Positions 50,868 to 60,749 are shown, counted from the first letter of the stretch. The stretch: 64,000 nt of DNA from GWE2-40-63 sp050251815 (GCA_050251815.1 JBFWMB010000006.1:1-64000), one strand, 5' to 3'. A program made the numbers and translations. Notes: generated from the sequence alone by a model not told the origin.

Positions 50868-53579
50868 TTACTTTTTTAAATAGTTTCTGTCGAAGAATTT
50901 TTGGTATTTGAGTACGTTTTTATCCGCTAAAAAGGTTTGTAAGTTATCGGCTGAGATAATAAAATCGCGGTAACTGTCATCCTCAAAATCATTGAGCACG
51001 TCGCCGGCAATTCGAACCGATTCATAATAATTGTTGGCCATATTCCGATTTTTAAACGACTTAACAACTACCAGCGAATAATCGGCCGAGAGCAATTGGT
51101 TTTCCACTTCAAAATTCAGGAAGTCGTAGTAATCGATATTAAAATTTTGCATACGAAACTGTACCAAATTAGCGCTCACTTTTTGGTTGGCCACTACCAC
51201 TATATAGTAATGCGTTTGGCTAAGATCTACTTTATAAATGGCCAAATCGGCAGAGTCGATAGCTGAAACTTCGGCTAATTCACTTCCAAATACCGGTTCT
51301 TCTTCTTCAAGAATCACTTCGCGCGGTTTGCGTTCCAAAGCAGCCAGCACTTCGTTTGCATAAACAACTTCTTCTTTGCCCGCAAAACGGGTTACAAACG
51401 AGGTTAACAGATTTTTTAAGGCCAGTGTATCGCCGGTATGGCCAACACACAAATGGCTAAGTAAAGCAAACTTGGGTAACAGGGTGCTTTCAGAAAATGC
51501 GGAATCGACATATTGGTAATTGTAATGCACCTCGTCGCAATTGTTATTGATGAAATACTTGTAAGTGGCCTGATACATGAATTTAACCTGATTGTCGATT
51601 TTTTCAAGCTCTTTAAAATATTCGGGATTACCCAATACTTTGGCATATTCACTGTTCGGAAATTCATTAATCACCCGGTTTTTATAAGTCTCGGCCTGAT
51701 TGTAGTTTTTGGTTAAAAAATACAGCTTATACAAATTGTAATAACTTATCAGCTTATTCTCGGTGTCGGGATACTTTTTTAATAAATTCAAATAGCCGTC
51801 AATACTTAGTCCAAAATCGTAGAACTTGTCTTTGTAGAGGGTTGCCATATTAAAATAGGCTTGCTCAATTTTGGCGTTCGAAGCCTGAATGGCAGAATCG
51901 GTTAACGGCAAATCAACCAGATAATAATCGCGGGTTTTATTGCTCAGTTTGCTTTTGGCATTTTCAGTTTCGGCCGTTTCGTTTGCTAAAGCAGGTCCGA
52001 AATCACCAGTCGCTTTGTTTTTTCGCCGCCAGTTGTCTTCCAGTTTACGTTCGCCCCAACGGGTTCTAAACTCTTGCTGCCCCATGCTTAACATGGCCGG
52101 ATTATAAAAATACCAGGCACCGCCTCCTTCGTTTCGCATGGTGTTTCCCTGCTGCTGCAAAAAAGCCATCTCTTGCTGCTGTTGAACTTTAGCGGCTTTC
52201 TCTTCCATTTCCTTATCAATAATTTGAGCAATTAATTGATCGATAATTGCGTTTCGTTTGGCATCGGGCAAAGCTGCAATACGTTGTAAACTATCCTGTT
52301 CTTCAATCACCAGCAAATTAGTAACCAGTGCATTCAGGTTTTGATTTTTGGTTTTTAACTCGGAATAGTCGGGATAATCGGACGATAGTATAGCCACTGC
52401 GCTGTCATAATAAGCCTGGGCTTTACGATATTCGGGCTGTTCAAAAAACAAGTCGGCAGCGGCCAGATACGAAACCGATTTTTGATTGGTATTAACCGTG
52501 CTAACCTGCGCCGATTTAAGGAAAAAATCGATGGCGTCGTAGGTGCGCGACTCGTTCAACGCTATTTTACCCAGAGCATAATAAATCTGATCGCGGAAAT
52601 CGATGTTTTTTTCGTCGCGTAACATTTTGTTTAACTCTTTTTGAAGTGGTCCGCTATCGGCTGCTGAGGCGTTAAAAATACTGGCCCGATTAATACGTGC
52701 ATTAAACGTCATTTCGTAATTGGGATTCTGGTCAATCACCTTACCAAAGGCTTCAAAAGCTTTGTTTTTTTCATCGTTATACTGATACAACTGAGCCAGA
52801 ATATAAGTATAGCGGGCTTTCTTTTTTTTATCCGACGTATAACCGATTCCCTGAATAAGAAAGGGAATGGCCGATTCGTATTGTTTCTGTTTCATACGAA
52901 TGTCGGCATTGGTTAAGGCCACATCACCCAAAAGCGATTCTGGAACCTGATCTTTCTCACTTTCGAATTTACTAATAAACTCCAAAGCCTGATCGAATTT
53001 TTCCATTTCAACATAGGTTCGCGACAGCCAAAGGTAAGCATCATACTTAATGGGTTTGTTACTGTATTCGCGAATAATGTAATTAAAGGTTTCGATGGCG
53101 GCATAAAAATCGTGCTTGTAAAAATGGGCTTTCCCAATTAACAAATATGAGTCGTCAATCCATTTTACAAATTCATTCTGATTGTAAAAATCCTTATCTT
53201 TTTGGCTTTGTCTTTTTGAATCTTTTCGCTTGGGCTTAACCCGAATGGAATGTTTGCGAATGCATTTTGAACCTTTTTCGATGGCCCGGTTCATCTCTCC
53301 AAATGAACCACGGGTAACTTCGCTGTTACTGTATTTAAAAATGGGTAAAATCAGAGAGTAATTATCTTTATACGATTCATCAATTTTTTTAACCCCGGTT
53401 TTAAAGGCATCATTACCATTGTAGTAAACATTGTAGTACGAAGTTAGGTTGTGAAAAGAGCGGGTTACTACCGTATTCTTTTTTGTAGAACAGGCCTGCA
53501 AAATCAACAGGCTCATCATCAAAAAAAATATGCGCTTATGTTTGATGTAGATTTGTAGCAAAGTGAATGTGTTTTTCAA
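50868..53579 (-). CDS. sprE: SprE/PorW: type IX secretion TPR lipoprotein
   Basis: A 903-residue lipoprotein needed for type IX secretion and gliding in relatives (SprE of Flavobacterium johnsoniae, PorW of P. gingivalis). After the lipobox (SLLILQAC) comes TKKNTVVTRSFHNLTSYYNV, the family's characteristic start, then several TPR repeats (about 150-480 and 610-690), a charged segment with Gln runs, and a C-terminal domain (about 780-903). The first ATGs (at 53693, or inside the hydrophobic core) are unsuitable. A TTG at 53579 gives MKNTFTLLQIYIKHKRIFFL, a good signal peptide, so I chose it. It lies 226 bases upstream of porX on the same strand. Confidence 0.88.
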   Translation of the reverse strand: MKNTFTLLQIYIKHKRIFFLMMSLLILQACSTKKNTVVTRSFHNLTSYYNVYYNGNDAFKTGVKKIDESYKDNYSLILPIFKYSNSEVTRGSFGEMNRAIEKGSKCIRKHSIRVKPKRKDSKRQSQKDKDFYNQNEFVKWIDDSYLLIGKAHFYKHDFYAAIETFNYIIREYSNKPIKYDAYLWLSRTYVEMEKFDQALEFISKFESEKDQVPESLLGDVALTNADIRMKQKQYESAIPFLIQGIGYTSDKKKKARYTYILAQLYQYNDEKNKAFEAFGKVIDQNPNYEMTFNARINRASIFNASAADSGPLQKELNKMLRDEKNIDFRDQIYYALGKIALNESRTYDAIDFFLKSAQVSTVNTNQKSVSYLAAADLFFEQPEYRKAQAYYDSAVAILSSDYPDYSELKTKNQNLNALVTNLLVIEEQDSLQRIAALPDAKRNAIIDQLIAQIIDKEMEEKAAKVQQQQEMAFLQQQGNTMRNEGGGAWYFYNPAMLSMGQQEFRTRWGERKLEDNWRRKNKATGDFGPALANETAETENAKSKLSNKTRDYYLVDLPLTDSAIQASNAKIEQAYFNMATLYKDKFYDFGLSIDGYLNLLKKYPDTENKLISYYNLYKLYFLTKNYNQAETYKNRVINEFPNSEYAKVLGNPEYFKELEKIDNQVKFMYQATYKYFINNNCDEVHYNYQYVDSAFSESTLLPKFALLSHLCVGHTGDTLALKNLLTSFVTRFAGKEEVVYANEVLAALERKPREVILEEEEPVFGSELAEVSAIDSADLAIYKVDLSQTHYYIVVVANQKVSANLVQFRMQNFNIDYYDFLNFEVENQLLSADYSLVVVKSFKNRNMANNYYESVRIAGDVLNDFEDDSYRDFIISADNLQTFLADKNVLKYQKFFDRNYLKK

Positions 53580-53767
53580 TGAATAAACTTCAATTGGGCA
53601 AAAATATTTTATTTTTTGTAATCTTTTTAATGAAACCGGAATAATCTGGCTTATTGTAATTGATGCCGGATAACTATGGTCAGAAAAAAACACCCAAAGC
53701 CGTTTATTATTTTATGGTTCTTGAATAAAGTTGCGTTCGATACAGATTCACTCCGTTCAGGGTTCGA

Positions 53768-55012
53768 TCAATAATCACGCAAACCCGGCTCAATCCACTC
53801 ATGTTTCCACAGCTCAAATAAATCAGGATCGTTAGGAATTTGTTCCGGTTCGTTTGATAGGAGTTCTTGAGCTGCACTATTAATAAATTCGCTGTTAAAC
53901 TTAATTTTAGTAAGCCTTTCGGAACCAAAAGCATATTTTTTGTGATTTAATGATAATAACTGAGCATTTTTCGACAGGTTATTCTCATCGGTTAAGCGTG
54001 CTATTTGGTATTCAATTCCATCGGAGTGTTGCTTGCGGATATATCCCCGTTGCGAAAGAGTTGGTTGTTCAGGAAAAAGTGTTTTACTAATTTGCCTGCG
54101 AAATCCGGCTGCCTGGAACCGGTTTTTAAAAAAGAACGAACAGTAATTTACGCCTATCGGCAACTGTTGCATTTTTGCATAATGCCTAATTTCCAAAGCG
54201 GCCAATTCCGATTCGAGCACAAGCGGTTTTTCAGCAGGAATATAGGTATAGGGGCGCTTCTTTAACCGTTCAACATTGTATGGCGTTAAACGCAGTTGGT
54301 GTAGGTTTAAATTGCTAACTCCGGCATCAATCATCAGGGGTAGCAGCTCAATCAACCGTTCTTTTTCTTCAGGTACTGCCGGAATTTCTATGGTAAGGTT
54401 TTTAATCAGCCCTTTGGCCATTTTAATCTTGTCGAGACTGTAATTTATTGCACCAATATCGAAGCGCACCTCGTTTAAGTTCTGAGAAGCCAGCTTTTGA
54501 AATACATCGGGCGAAGCCAAAATACCATTGGTATACATCCATGTATAAATATCGTCGGGAGCAAATTTCCGAACCGCTTCTAAATAATCATAAACCCGTT
54601 GCGGATATAACAAAGGTTCTCCTCCGCTAAAACTTACTCCTTTAAATCCAAAATGCTTTACATATTCGGCATACGATTCGGGTGTAGGAAAAGTCAAACC
54701 TTGCGAACTTGGTAATTCATCGGTATTCTGCGATGTAGGACAATAAAAGCATTTTGCATTACATTTGCCGGTAATAAATAAACAACTCCACAAACCCGCA
54801 CCACAAATTCGGCAACCCTCAGATATTTGCATATAATAAGGCTTGGTTCCTTTAAAAAGCGTGGTATGCCCGGGAGGGTTCAGCAGCTCATTGCGTTTTT
54901 CCTGAAAATCGTGTGCAGCATACGGATTTAACCAGTTTAACTCAGGATAAGCGGCATAATCTTTCTTGTTTTTGGTAAGTAAGAGGTTCAGATAACTGTA
55001 AAAGGCATCCAT
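53768..55012 (-). CDS. Radical SAM protein with extra N-terminal cysteines
   Basis: A 414-residue radical SAM enzyme. The 4Fe-4S/SAM motif CNAKCFYC (C84, C88, C91) is followed by the SAM-binding GVSFSGGEPLL. Before it are three more cysteines (C67, C70, C77 in EGCRICGAGLWSCLF). A C-terminal domain without an obvious second cluster follows. It may be a pyruvate formate-lyase activase-like or molybdopterin-like relative; substrate unknown. It stands alone between SprE and two glycosyltransferase genes. Confidence 0.85.
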   Translation of the reverse strand: MDAFYSYLNLLLTKNKKDYAAYPELNWLNPYAAHDFQEKRNELLNPPGHTTLFKGTKPYYMQISEGCRICGAGLWSCLFITGKCNAKCFYCPTSQNTDELPSSQGLTFPTPESYAEYVKHFGFKGVSFSGGEPLLYPQRVYDYLEAVRKFAPDDIYTWMYTNGILASPDVFQKLASQNLNEVRFDIGAINYSLDKIKMAKGLIKNLTIEIPAVPEEKERLIELLPLMIDAGVSNLNLHQLRLTPYNVERLKKRPYTYIPAEKPLVLESELAALEIRHYAKMQQLPIGVNYCSFFFKNRFQAAGFRRQISKTLFPEQPTLSQRGYIRKQHSDGIEYQIARLTDENNLSKNAQLLSLNHKKYAFGSERLTKIKFNSEFINSAAQELLSNEPEQIPNDPDLFELWKHEWIEPGLRDY

Positions 55013-55411
55013 AAAATAAATTTATTGATAATTACATGAAGTACTTGCGGACCCGCAGCATTTTTTGATTAGAAATTATTGTTACAAGAAATGTAAACTT
55101 TCACACGGATAAGAAGAAGAAAATACCGTGTAAGTGTTCTGAAAGAAAAGAATAGCGAGCTTACAGCTCCGAAAAGATGTATAAAAACATCAGTAAACCA
55201 TCGTTTTGCTGATGCCCTTTAAGAATACCGATACGCTTTTGAATCTGATTCATGCTGAGGGTAAAAGTACTACTAATTGATGGATGTTGGTAGCATAAAA
55301 CTATAGGTTTTTTTTAAATATAGCACCAAATGATTTAATGCAGACGTTATTGAATAAAACAATTTGTTGAAGAGCAACTTGCGGCCTTTGAAGGCCAGAA
55401 TATTTTTAGTT
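55013..55411. other. 399-base intergenic region with small hairpins
   Basis: No convincing gene. It holds short hairpins (TGCG-gacc-CGCA near 55046-55057 followed by T6; ACACGG...CCGTGT at 55103-55131) and a 30-codon minus-strand ORF at 55161-55253, listed among the rejected items. A GGCCTTTGAAGGCC palindrome at 55383-55396 follows the glycosyltransferase stop. Confidence 0.4.
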
Positions 55412-56545
55412 TTACGATTGCAATACCTGCTTTAGTTCGCTAGCTATAGCCTGCCACGAATACCGATCAAAAAAACTATCGGGTGTATTTTCATCTTCTG
55501 ACAATGCTTCGGCAATTTTTTCGGTAAAACTGTCCCAATCGTTATCGGCTACAACTTTAAGTTTCTTTCCACAAAGGCGTGCATCAATTCCATGAGCTCC
55601 GGTAATGGTCGACACTACCGTTTTATTAAAGCCAAGAGCTTCTACCACCCGGGTACGAATTCCTCCGGCACTTAATACCGGATTAATAACCACATCGGCA
55701 CTGCCGGTATATTCATCAATATCGGGGACAAAACCAGCATAAATAAGGTGTTTATCGGAATATTCCCTTAACTGATCTTTGTAATCAGCCGATATGCCAC
55801 CTCCACAAACAAGAACTTTATAGGGTGTACTGATTCTTTTTTGCATACGAGGCAACAATTCATTGATTATAATCTCCAGCGCTTCGATATTTGGCAAATA
55901 CTTTAGTGCACCAAAAAACATAATAACCTTCTCCTCGGGTTTAATCCCTACCGAAGCTTTGGTTTGTCTGATACTTTCGGCAGGACGTTCCAAAACCCGG
56001 GTTTGAGGAATTCCATAAGCTGAAATGTGACATTTATCGTCAGGTAGTTTAAATTTCTCGATGGCCAACCTCCGATCTTCTTCCGAAACAAAAAAAATGG
56101 CTTTGGCTTTACTATAGGTAAACGATTCCCAGAAGTACAATAAGGGATACCACCATTTACCTAATGAGCGATAACGAAGGTATTCAATATTGTGGGCATG
56201 TATAAAAAAAGGAATTCCGGTTTTTCTTGAAGCCAAGTAAACAATGGGTCCCATAAAGGGTTTTTCGAGCAAAACAGCAATCGGTTTTATTTCATTAATC
56301 TTATTTACGATATATGTAAAGTTGCCAAATGATAAATATTTACGTACCCGATGTTCAATTTTTGGAAGCAGTTCAAACGAGTGTCCGGCAGTTATCGATT
56401 TGGTATCGGTAATACAAACCAACGAAGTAATTTTCCCCAATGCATCAAGCATTCCATACGTATGTTTTTGGCCGCCATCTACCGGGGGCAATAAGGGAGA
56501 AGGAACTATCGATAAAACAACCGGCTCTTTTGGTGCTGTTTCCAT
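55412..56545 (-). CDS. Glycosyltransferase, GT4-like
   Basis: A 377-residue GT-B glycosyltransferase. The N-terminal half has VPSPLLPPVDGGQKHTYGM and HAHNIEYLRYRS. The donor half has IMFFGALKYLPNIEALEIII, YAGFVPDIDEYTGSADVVINP and GIRTRVVEALGFNKTVVST, typical of GT4. It is downstream of another glycosyltransferase gene on the same strand (82-base gap), so the two probably share a pathway. Product unknown. Confidence 0.87.
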   Translation of the reverse strand: METAPKEPVVLSIVPSPLLPPVDGGQKHTYGMLDALGKITSLVCITDTKSITAGHSFELLPKIEHRVRKYLSFGNFTYIVNKINEIKPIAVLLEKPFMGPIVYLASRKTGIPFFIHAHNIEYLRYRSLGKWWYPLLYFWESFTYSKAKAIFFVSEEDRRLAIEKFKLPDDKCHISAYGIPQTRVLERPAESIRQTKASVGIKPEEKVIMFFGALKYLPNIEALEIIINELLPRMQKRISTPYKVLVCGGGISADYKDQLREYSDKHLIYAGFVPDIDEYTGSADVVINPVLSAGGIRTRVVEALGFNKTVVSTITGAHGIDARLCGKKLKVVADNDWDSFTEKIAEALSEDENTPDSFFDRYSWQAIASELKQVLQS

Positions 56546-56627
56546 ATTTCGGGTTTAGTGAAAATAAAGCTTAAAAGTAAACATAAATCATCTGCTGTCG
56601 AGCTTTTTTGCAAGAAAAACTGCCTGC

Positions 56628-57704
56628 TTAGAGGTCTTTTATAATGTCGGCCAATTTTTTTGCGATACCACTGCGTGAGAAATCATTAAATCGCTCTTCG
56701 CGCGTACGATCTTGATTCTCATTTATCAGGTTTTCTGCATCGCTACCTTTGGGCGAAACCAGAATTATCGGCCGCATCGACCCCAGATATTCAAACAATT
56801 TTCCAGGCAAAAAATCGCGATGGTTTATAAGCAATAATTTTTCGGAGGCACACATATACGCTATAGCCTGTTCGTGAGGAACATAAGGAATAACTTCAGT
56901 TCCTTCGGGCAGCCAAACACCCTCTTCAACCGGTCCAATCTGACGAAAAGTATAACCTTTTTCAAGGTAAGATTTAATTAGCGGTATTGCGCTTTTATAA
57001 AAGGTGAAAAATGAACCTACATGACTTATCACTTTGGATTCGATGCTGGGAGTAGTGTTGGGGAAAATCTTTTCGTAAAAACCCATGGGGATGATGTGGA
57101 TGGGTTTTTTTGTTTTTTGCTGAAAGCGGTTTTTGGCTGTCTGACAATGAACTAATACCGCGTCAGCATTTTTTAATATTGATTTTTCGAGCCATTTATC
57201 TATCCATTGGGCTGGCCAAAGCCGGTGAAACTGATCAAGGTAAAGTGCGTCAGTCCAATAATCATGAAAATCAGCAATCCATTTAAATTGTTTTCGGAAT
57301 TTTTTACCAATAAAATGGGTTGAATGTGGTGGCCCTGCGGTTATAATTACATCGAATTCATTTAAATGCTTTTTTATAAAAGTTTCGGCATGCTTATTCC
57401 AATTCAGGCGAGGATCAGGTAAAAAGAAATTACCCCGGACAAAACGGGTAATAAAATTGCTTCCAACTTTTTTCATGGTTCCTGAAACCAGGTTTTTATA
57501 CCCAACTTTTACAACCCTAATTTTTGGATCGACCCGTTGCAAAAGACTTGCATCGGTATAAGGAAAACCGGGGTTTTCAGGTGTAAGTACCGTAACCTGG
57601 AAATCATTATTTGCCAACCAGGTAGAAAAATCGACCCAACGCTGCACACAAGGCCCGCCGGTTGGTGGCCAATAATGATTTACAATTAATACGCGCTGTG
57701 ACAT
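56628..57704 (-). CDS. Glycosyltransferase, GT-B fold
   Basis: A 358-residue GT-B glycosyltransferase beginning MSQRVLIVNHYWPPTGGPCVQ, with ITAGPPHSTHFIG, then a donor half with SKVISHVGSFFTFYKSAIPLI and PGKLFEYLGSMRPIILVSP. The region resembles GT4-like enzymes of Bacteroidota capsule and O-antigen clusters. First of a two-gene glycosyltransferase unit. The upstream S41 protease gene has its own terminator. Confidence 0.84.
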   Translation of the reverse strand: MSQRVLIVNHYWPPTGGPCVQRWVDFSTWLANNDFQVTVLTPENPGFPYTDASLLQRVDPKIRVVKVGYKNLVSGTMKKVGSNFITRFVRGNFFLPDPRLNWNKHAETFIKKHLNEFDVIITAGPPHSTHFIGKKFRKQFKWIADFHDYWTDALYLDQFHRLWPAQWIDKWLEKSILKNADAVLVHCQTAKNRFQQKTKKPIHIIPMGFYEKIFPNTTPSIESKVISHVGSFFTFYKSAIPLIKSYLEKGYTFRQIGPVEEGVWLPEGTEVIPYVPHEQAIAYMCASEKLLLINHRDFLPGKLFEYLGSMRPIILVSPKGSDAENLINENQDRTREERFNDFSRSGIAKKLADIIKDL

Positions 57705-57746
57705 GGTATGGAATAAGTTAATTAAAGTGATTTAATCACCAGCAAT

Positions 57747-57788
57747 AAAAAACCCGAAACTTCAAAAATACAAAATTCCGGGTTTTTT
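57747..57788 (-). terminator. Intrinsic terminator after the S41 protease gene
   Basis: AAAAAACCCG (57747-57756) and CGGGTTTTTT (57779-57788) flank a 22-base loop with partial inner pairing, 19 bases from the protease stop. Confidence 0.75.
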
Positions 57789-57807
57789 GGCGTTGCCTTA
57801 TTGTGGA

Positions 57808-59472
57808 TTACTTAGCTGCTGGTTGCAAAATGTTTTTATACGCTTCGTTGTTACCAAGAATCTCAAGTGCTTTTTCAATCAGCGGATCGTTTGAGATATT
57901 TGCCTGTGCCCGGCCTGTTTGATAATAGTAGCGGCTTACAATTTCTTCGCGTAACAAATCGCTGATTTCGGTTTTAAACAGCTCCAAATCCTTGTTTTTA
58001 TCGTGAGCCAGCTTTTTGCGCAATAAATCAAGCTCGTCGGCAACCATGGTGTGGTATTTTTCCCGTTTAACAACTTCTTCGAGCTTTGATATCATTTGCT
58101 CGCTCTCTAAGGTGTAATCGAAATCCTTGTCAGCTAAAAACGCTTTAAAATCATTGTATATCGATTCGTCAATTGTAAATTCATGAACGGGAGGTATCGT
58201 TTCATGTGATTGCTGGTATTGTGTTGCAAAATCAAATATTAGACTTTTGGTGTACAAGCTGATAGATATTTTGCTGAGCATTTGAGGTTGTACATTTACA
58301 TCGGGCGTTATGCCTCCCCCATCGTATACTTTGCGACCTCCTTTGGTTGTGAATTCGCTTATCAGCGAATCAGGCACACGGCCAACGCTTCCATCTTCGT
58401 TCCGGTGCGAATAATCGAGCGCCTGAATGCATCGTCCGCTGGGTATATAATATTTAGCCGTGGTAATTTTTAATTTGGAATTGTAACTCAGGTCGCGGGT
58501 TGTTTGTACCAAACCTTTCCCAAAGGTACGAGTTCCCAAAACCACACCACGGTCTAAATCCTGAATGGCACCGGAAACAATTTCGGATGCTGAAGCTGAA
58601 CCGCTGTTTACCAACACGGCCAATGGTATTTCGGTGTCGTATGCATCATTGGTAGCCTGATAAGCCCTATTCCACTGGGTAACTTTTCCTTTGGTACTTA
58701 CAATTTCCTGTCCTTTGGGAATAAAAAGATTTGAAACCGCAACGGCTTCCATAAGCAAACCTCCCGGATTTCCACGCAAATCGAAAACCAGACCTTTAAG
58801 CGACTGATTTTTTTTCAATTCTTTAAAAGCCTCTTTAACATCCATACTGCAGTCTTCAGTAAAATTTGCCAGACGAATGTATCCGATGGAATCATTAAGC
58901 ATGCCACTATAAGGAACGCTGTTTATCTTAATTTTTTCCCGTACTACAACCTTGTCAAGTATTTTTTCAACTCCCGGACGTAGAATTCCCAGTTTTATTT
59001 CGGTTTTTGGTTCTCCTTTTAACAGCTCGCTAATTTCTTCTGAATTACGCCCTTTCGCTGATTTACCATCAATTTCAACAATTTTATCGCCGGCTTTAAT
59101 ACCCGCTTTAAAAGCAGGAAACCCCTCGTAAGGTTCAGTAATAATCACATAATCGTCGGCATTGCGAATTAAAGCACCAATTCCCCCGTATTGACCGGTT
59201 GTCATAAAGCGGTAATCTTCCATTTGTGATTCAGGTATGTAAACCGTGTAGGGATCGAGCGACTCCAACATTTTATCGATACTGGTTTTTACCAATTCAG
59301 CCGGATCGGTTTCATCAACATAATATAGATTTAACTCTCGGAAAAGCGTGTGATAAATATCCAGACTTTTTGCTATCTGAAAGTTCTCATCGTCGAAGGA
59401 GATAAAGCCAAGGGTAATAACAGTAATGGTTACTACAAATCCAATTTTCCATTTTTTACTGATGCCTCTCAT
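57808..59472 (-). CDS. S41 family C-terminal processing peptidase
   Basis: A 554-residue periplasmic serine protease of the CtpA/Prc type. A signal anchor (about 8-26) is followed by a PDZ domain (about 90-170, QYGGIGALIR and AFKAGIKAGDKIVEIDG). The catalytic core has LVFDLRGNPGGLL (228-240), the serine region NSGSASASE (289-297) and the lysine in RTFGKGLVQT (K319). A C-terminal helical domain (about 430-554) extends it. It is downstream of rnpA by 69 bases, a frequent Bacteroidota arrangement. Target proteins unknown. Confidence 0.94.
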   Translation of the reverse strand: MRGISKKWKIGFVVTITVITLGFISFDDENFQIAKSLDIYHTLFRELNLYYVDETDPAELVKTSIDKMLESLDPYTVYIPESQMEDYRFMTTGQYGGIGALIRNADDYVIITEPYEGFPAFKAGIKAGDKIVEIDGKSAKGRNSEEISELLKGEPKTEIKLGILRPGVEKILDKVVVREKIKINSVPYSGMLNDSIGYIRLANFTEDCSMDVKEAFKELKKNQSLKGLVFDLRGNPGGLLMEAVAVSNLFIPKGQEIVSTKGKVTQWNRAYQATNDAYDTEIPLAVLVNSGSASASEIVSGAIQDLDRGVVLGTRTFGKGLVQTTRDLSYNSKLKITTAKYYIPSGRCIQALDYSHRNEDGSVGRVPDSLISEFTTKGGRKVYDGGGITPDVNVQPQMLSKISISLYTKSLIFDFATQYQQSHETIPPVHEFTIDESIYNDFKAFLADKDFDYTLESEQMISKLEEVVKREKYHTMVADELDLLRKKLAHDKNKDLELFKTEISDLLREEIVSRYYYQTGRAQANISNDPLIEKALEILGNNEAYKNILQPAAK

Positions 59473-59541
59473 ATCAATCGTGTTTTCGAATAATTCAACG
59501 GAATAAAATATGTTAACCTCAGGTAAAAATACCCAATAAGG

Positions 59542-59961
59542 TTAAAGAAAATAATTTGTTTTTACTTTTTCACTCAAACGAAACAAAAGTTGTTTTATTT
59601 TTTGTTCAAACTCGGTAAAAGGAACAATTTCGCTGGAAAGATAAATAAGCATAAAAGAAAGCTCTACATTTTTACCATCAATCGCCTGATAAAGTTCCAC
59701 CTGATTGATTCGGTAGCACTCGCGCATACGCCGTTTAATAAAATTACGGGTAACTGCTGAACGATGATTTCGTTTTGAAACAGATACTCCTGCTTTTATC
59801 GTTGATGTTCCTGATGATGGAACAATCATCCATACCAGTTTAAAGGGATAATTCTTTAGATTTTGGTTTGTGTCAAAAAGCGCCTGAATAGTGGAGCGGC
59901 TTTTTAGTCGTTCCTTTTTTTTAAAGGTGAGTTTTTTATGCTGATTATCAGGCCTCATCAT
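59542..59961 (-). CDS. rnpA: Ribonuclease P protein component
   Basis: A 139-residue basic subunit of RNase P, which matures tRNA 5' ends. The RNR motif is VSKRNHRSAVTRNFIKRRMREC. It starts at tandem ATGs 59961/59958; an upstream in-frame ATG (59985) would run through the hairpin that ends the hemD gene and is rejected. Unlike the classic rpmH-rnpA-dnaA setting, it sits between hemD and an S41 protease gene, as in other Bacteroidota. Confidence 0.93.
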   Translation of the reverse strand: MMRPDNQHKKLTFKKKERLKSRSTIQALFDTNQNLKNYPFKLVWMIVPSSGTSTIKAGVSVSKRNHRSAVTRNFIKRRMRECYRINQVELYQAIDGKNVELSFMLIYLSSEIVPFTEFEQKIKQLLFRLSEKVKTNYFL

Positions 59962-59970
59962 ATAAAAAGA

Positions 59971-59988
59971 CCTGTGCTTGTGCACAGG
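59971..59988 (-). terminator. Intrinsic terminator after hemD
   Basis: CCTGTGC (59971-59977) and GCACAGG (59982-59988) form a tight hairpin with a 4-base loop, followed on the minus strand by TCTTTTTATA. It lies between the hemD stop and the rnpA ATG. Confidence 0.75.
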
Positions 59989-59993
59989 TTCTT

Positions 59994-60749
59994 TTATTTT
60001 TTACAATTCTTATTAGCATCCCGAATATACTGATCAAGTGCCATGGTCATTGATGGGGCCTCAGGAAGCGGAGCCTGAATGTCGAGACGCAAATTTGCTT
60101 CTTTAACAGCCTTAGCCGTTGTAGGTCCAAAGGCGGCTATCCGCGTATCGTTCTGCTTAAAGTCGGGGAAATTATCGAACAACGATTTTATTCCCGAAGG
60201 GCTAAAAAATACCAGGATGTCGTAATTTACATCCGACAAATCGGAAAGATCGCTGGCAATGGTCCGATACAAAATGGCAATATTATACTTTACCTTAAGC
60301 TTGTCGAGTCCTTTGGGAATCTCCGGTTTGTGCATATCAGACAACGGCACAAAGAACTTTTCGTCTTTGTGTTTTTCAATCACCTCAAGCAACTCGGTAA
60401 ATGAACTCTTTCCAAAAAAGATTTTTCGCTTCCGGTATACAATATATTTTTGCAGGTAAAAAGCGGTAGCCTCCGAAATGCAAAAATATTTCATGGTGTC
60501 GGGCACTGTAATCCGCATCTCTTCACAAATACGGAAAAAATGATCGACAGCCGTACGCGCCGTAAAAATAACAGCTGTATGATCCAAAATATTGATCCGC
60601 TCTTTGCGAAAAACTTTTGAATCAACAGGTACAACCTGAATAAAAGGTCTAAAATCAATTTTTAGATTATGCTTCTCAGCCAGATCAAAATAGGGCGATT
60701 TTTCGGTTTCCGGCTCAGGTTGAGATACAAGAATCTTTTTAATTTTCAA
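59994..60749 (-). CDS. hemD: Uroporphyrinogen-III synthase
   Basis: A 251-residue haem-pathway enzyme closing hydroxymethylbilane with ring-D inversion. HemD proteins are divergent; here VIFTARTAVDHFFRICEEM (about 59-77) and YDILVFFSPSGIKSLFDNFP followed by AAFGPTTAKAVKEANLRLD are characteristic. It is bilobed and of normal length. Downstream of DUF4271 by 44 bases, a typical Bacteroidota pair. No other hem gene is in the window. Confidence 0.9.
   Translation of the reverse strand: MKIKKILVSQPEPETEKSPYFDLAEKHNLKIDFRPFIQVVPVDSKVFRKERINILDHTAVIFTARTAVDHFFRICEEMRITVPDTMKYFCISEATAFYLQKYIVYRKRKIFFGKSSFTELLEVIEKHKDEKFFVPLSDMHKPEIPKGLDKLKVKYNIAILYRTIASDLSDLSDVNYDILVFFSPSGIKSLFDNFPDFKQNDTRIAAFGPTTAKAVKEANLRLDIQAPLPEAPSMTMALDQYIRDANKNCKK

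Noticed and set aside
55161..55253. 30-codon minus-strand ORF (begins MNQIQKRIGILKGHQQ)
   Set aside because: It is short, has no clear ribosome site, no recognisable motif and no operon context; chance is the simplest explanation.
59962..59985. Longer rnpA start (ATG at 59985)
   Set aside because: It would translate through the hairpin that ends hemD, and the extra residues do not fit the family.
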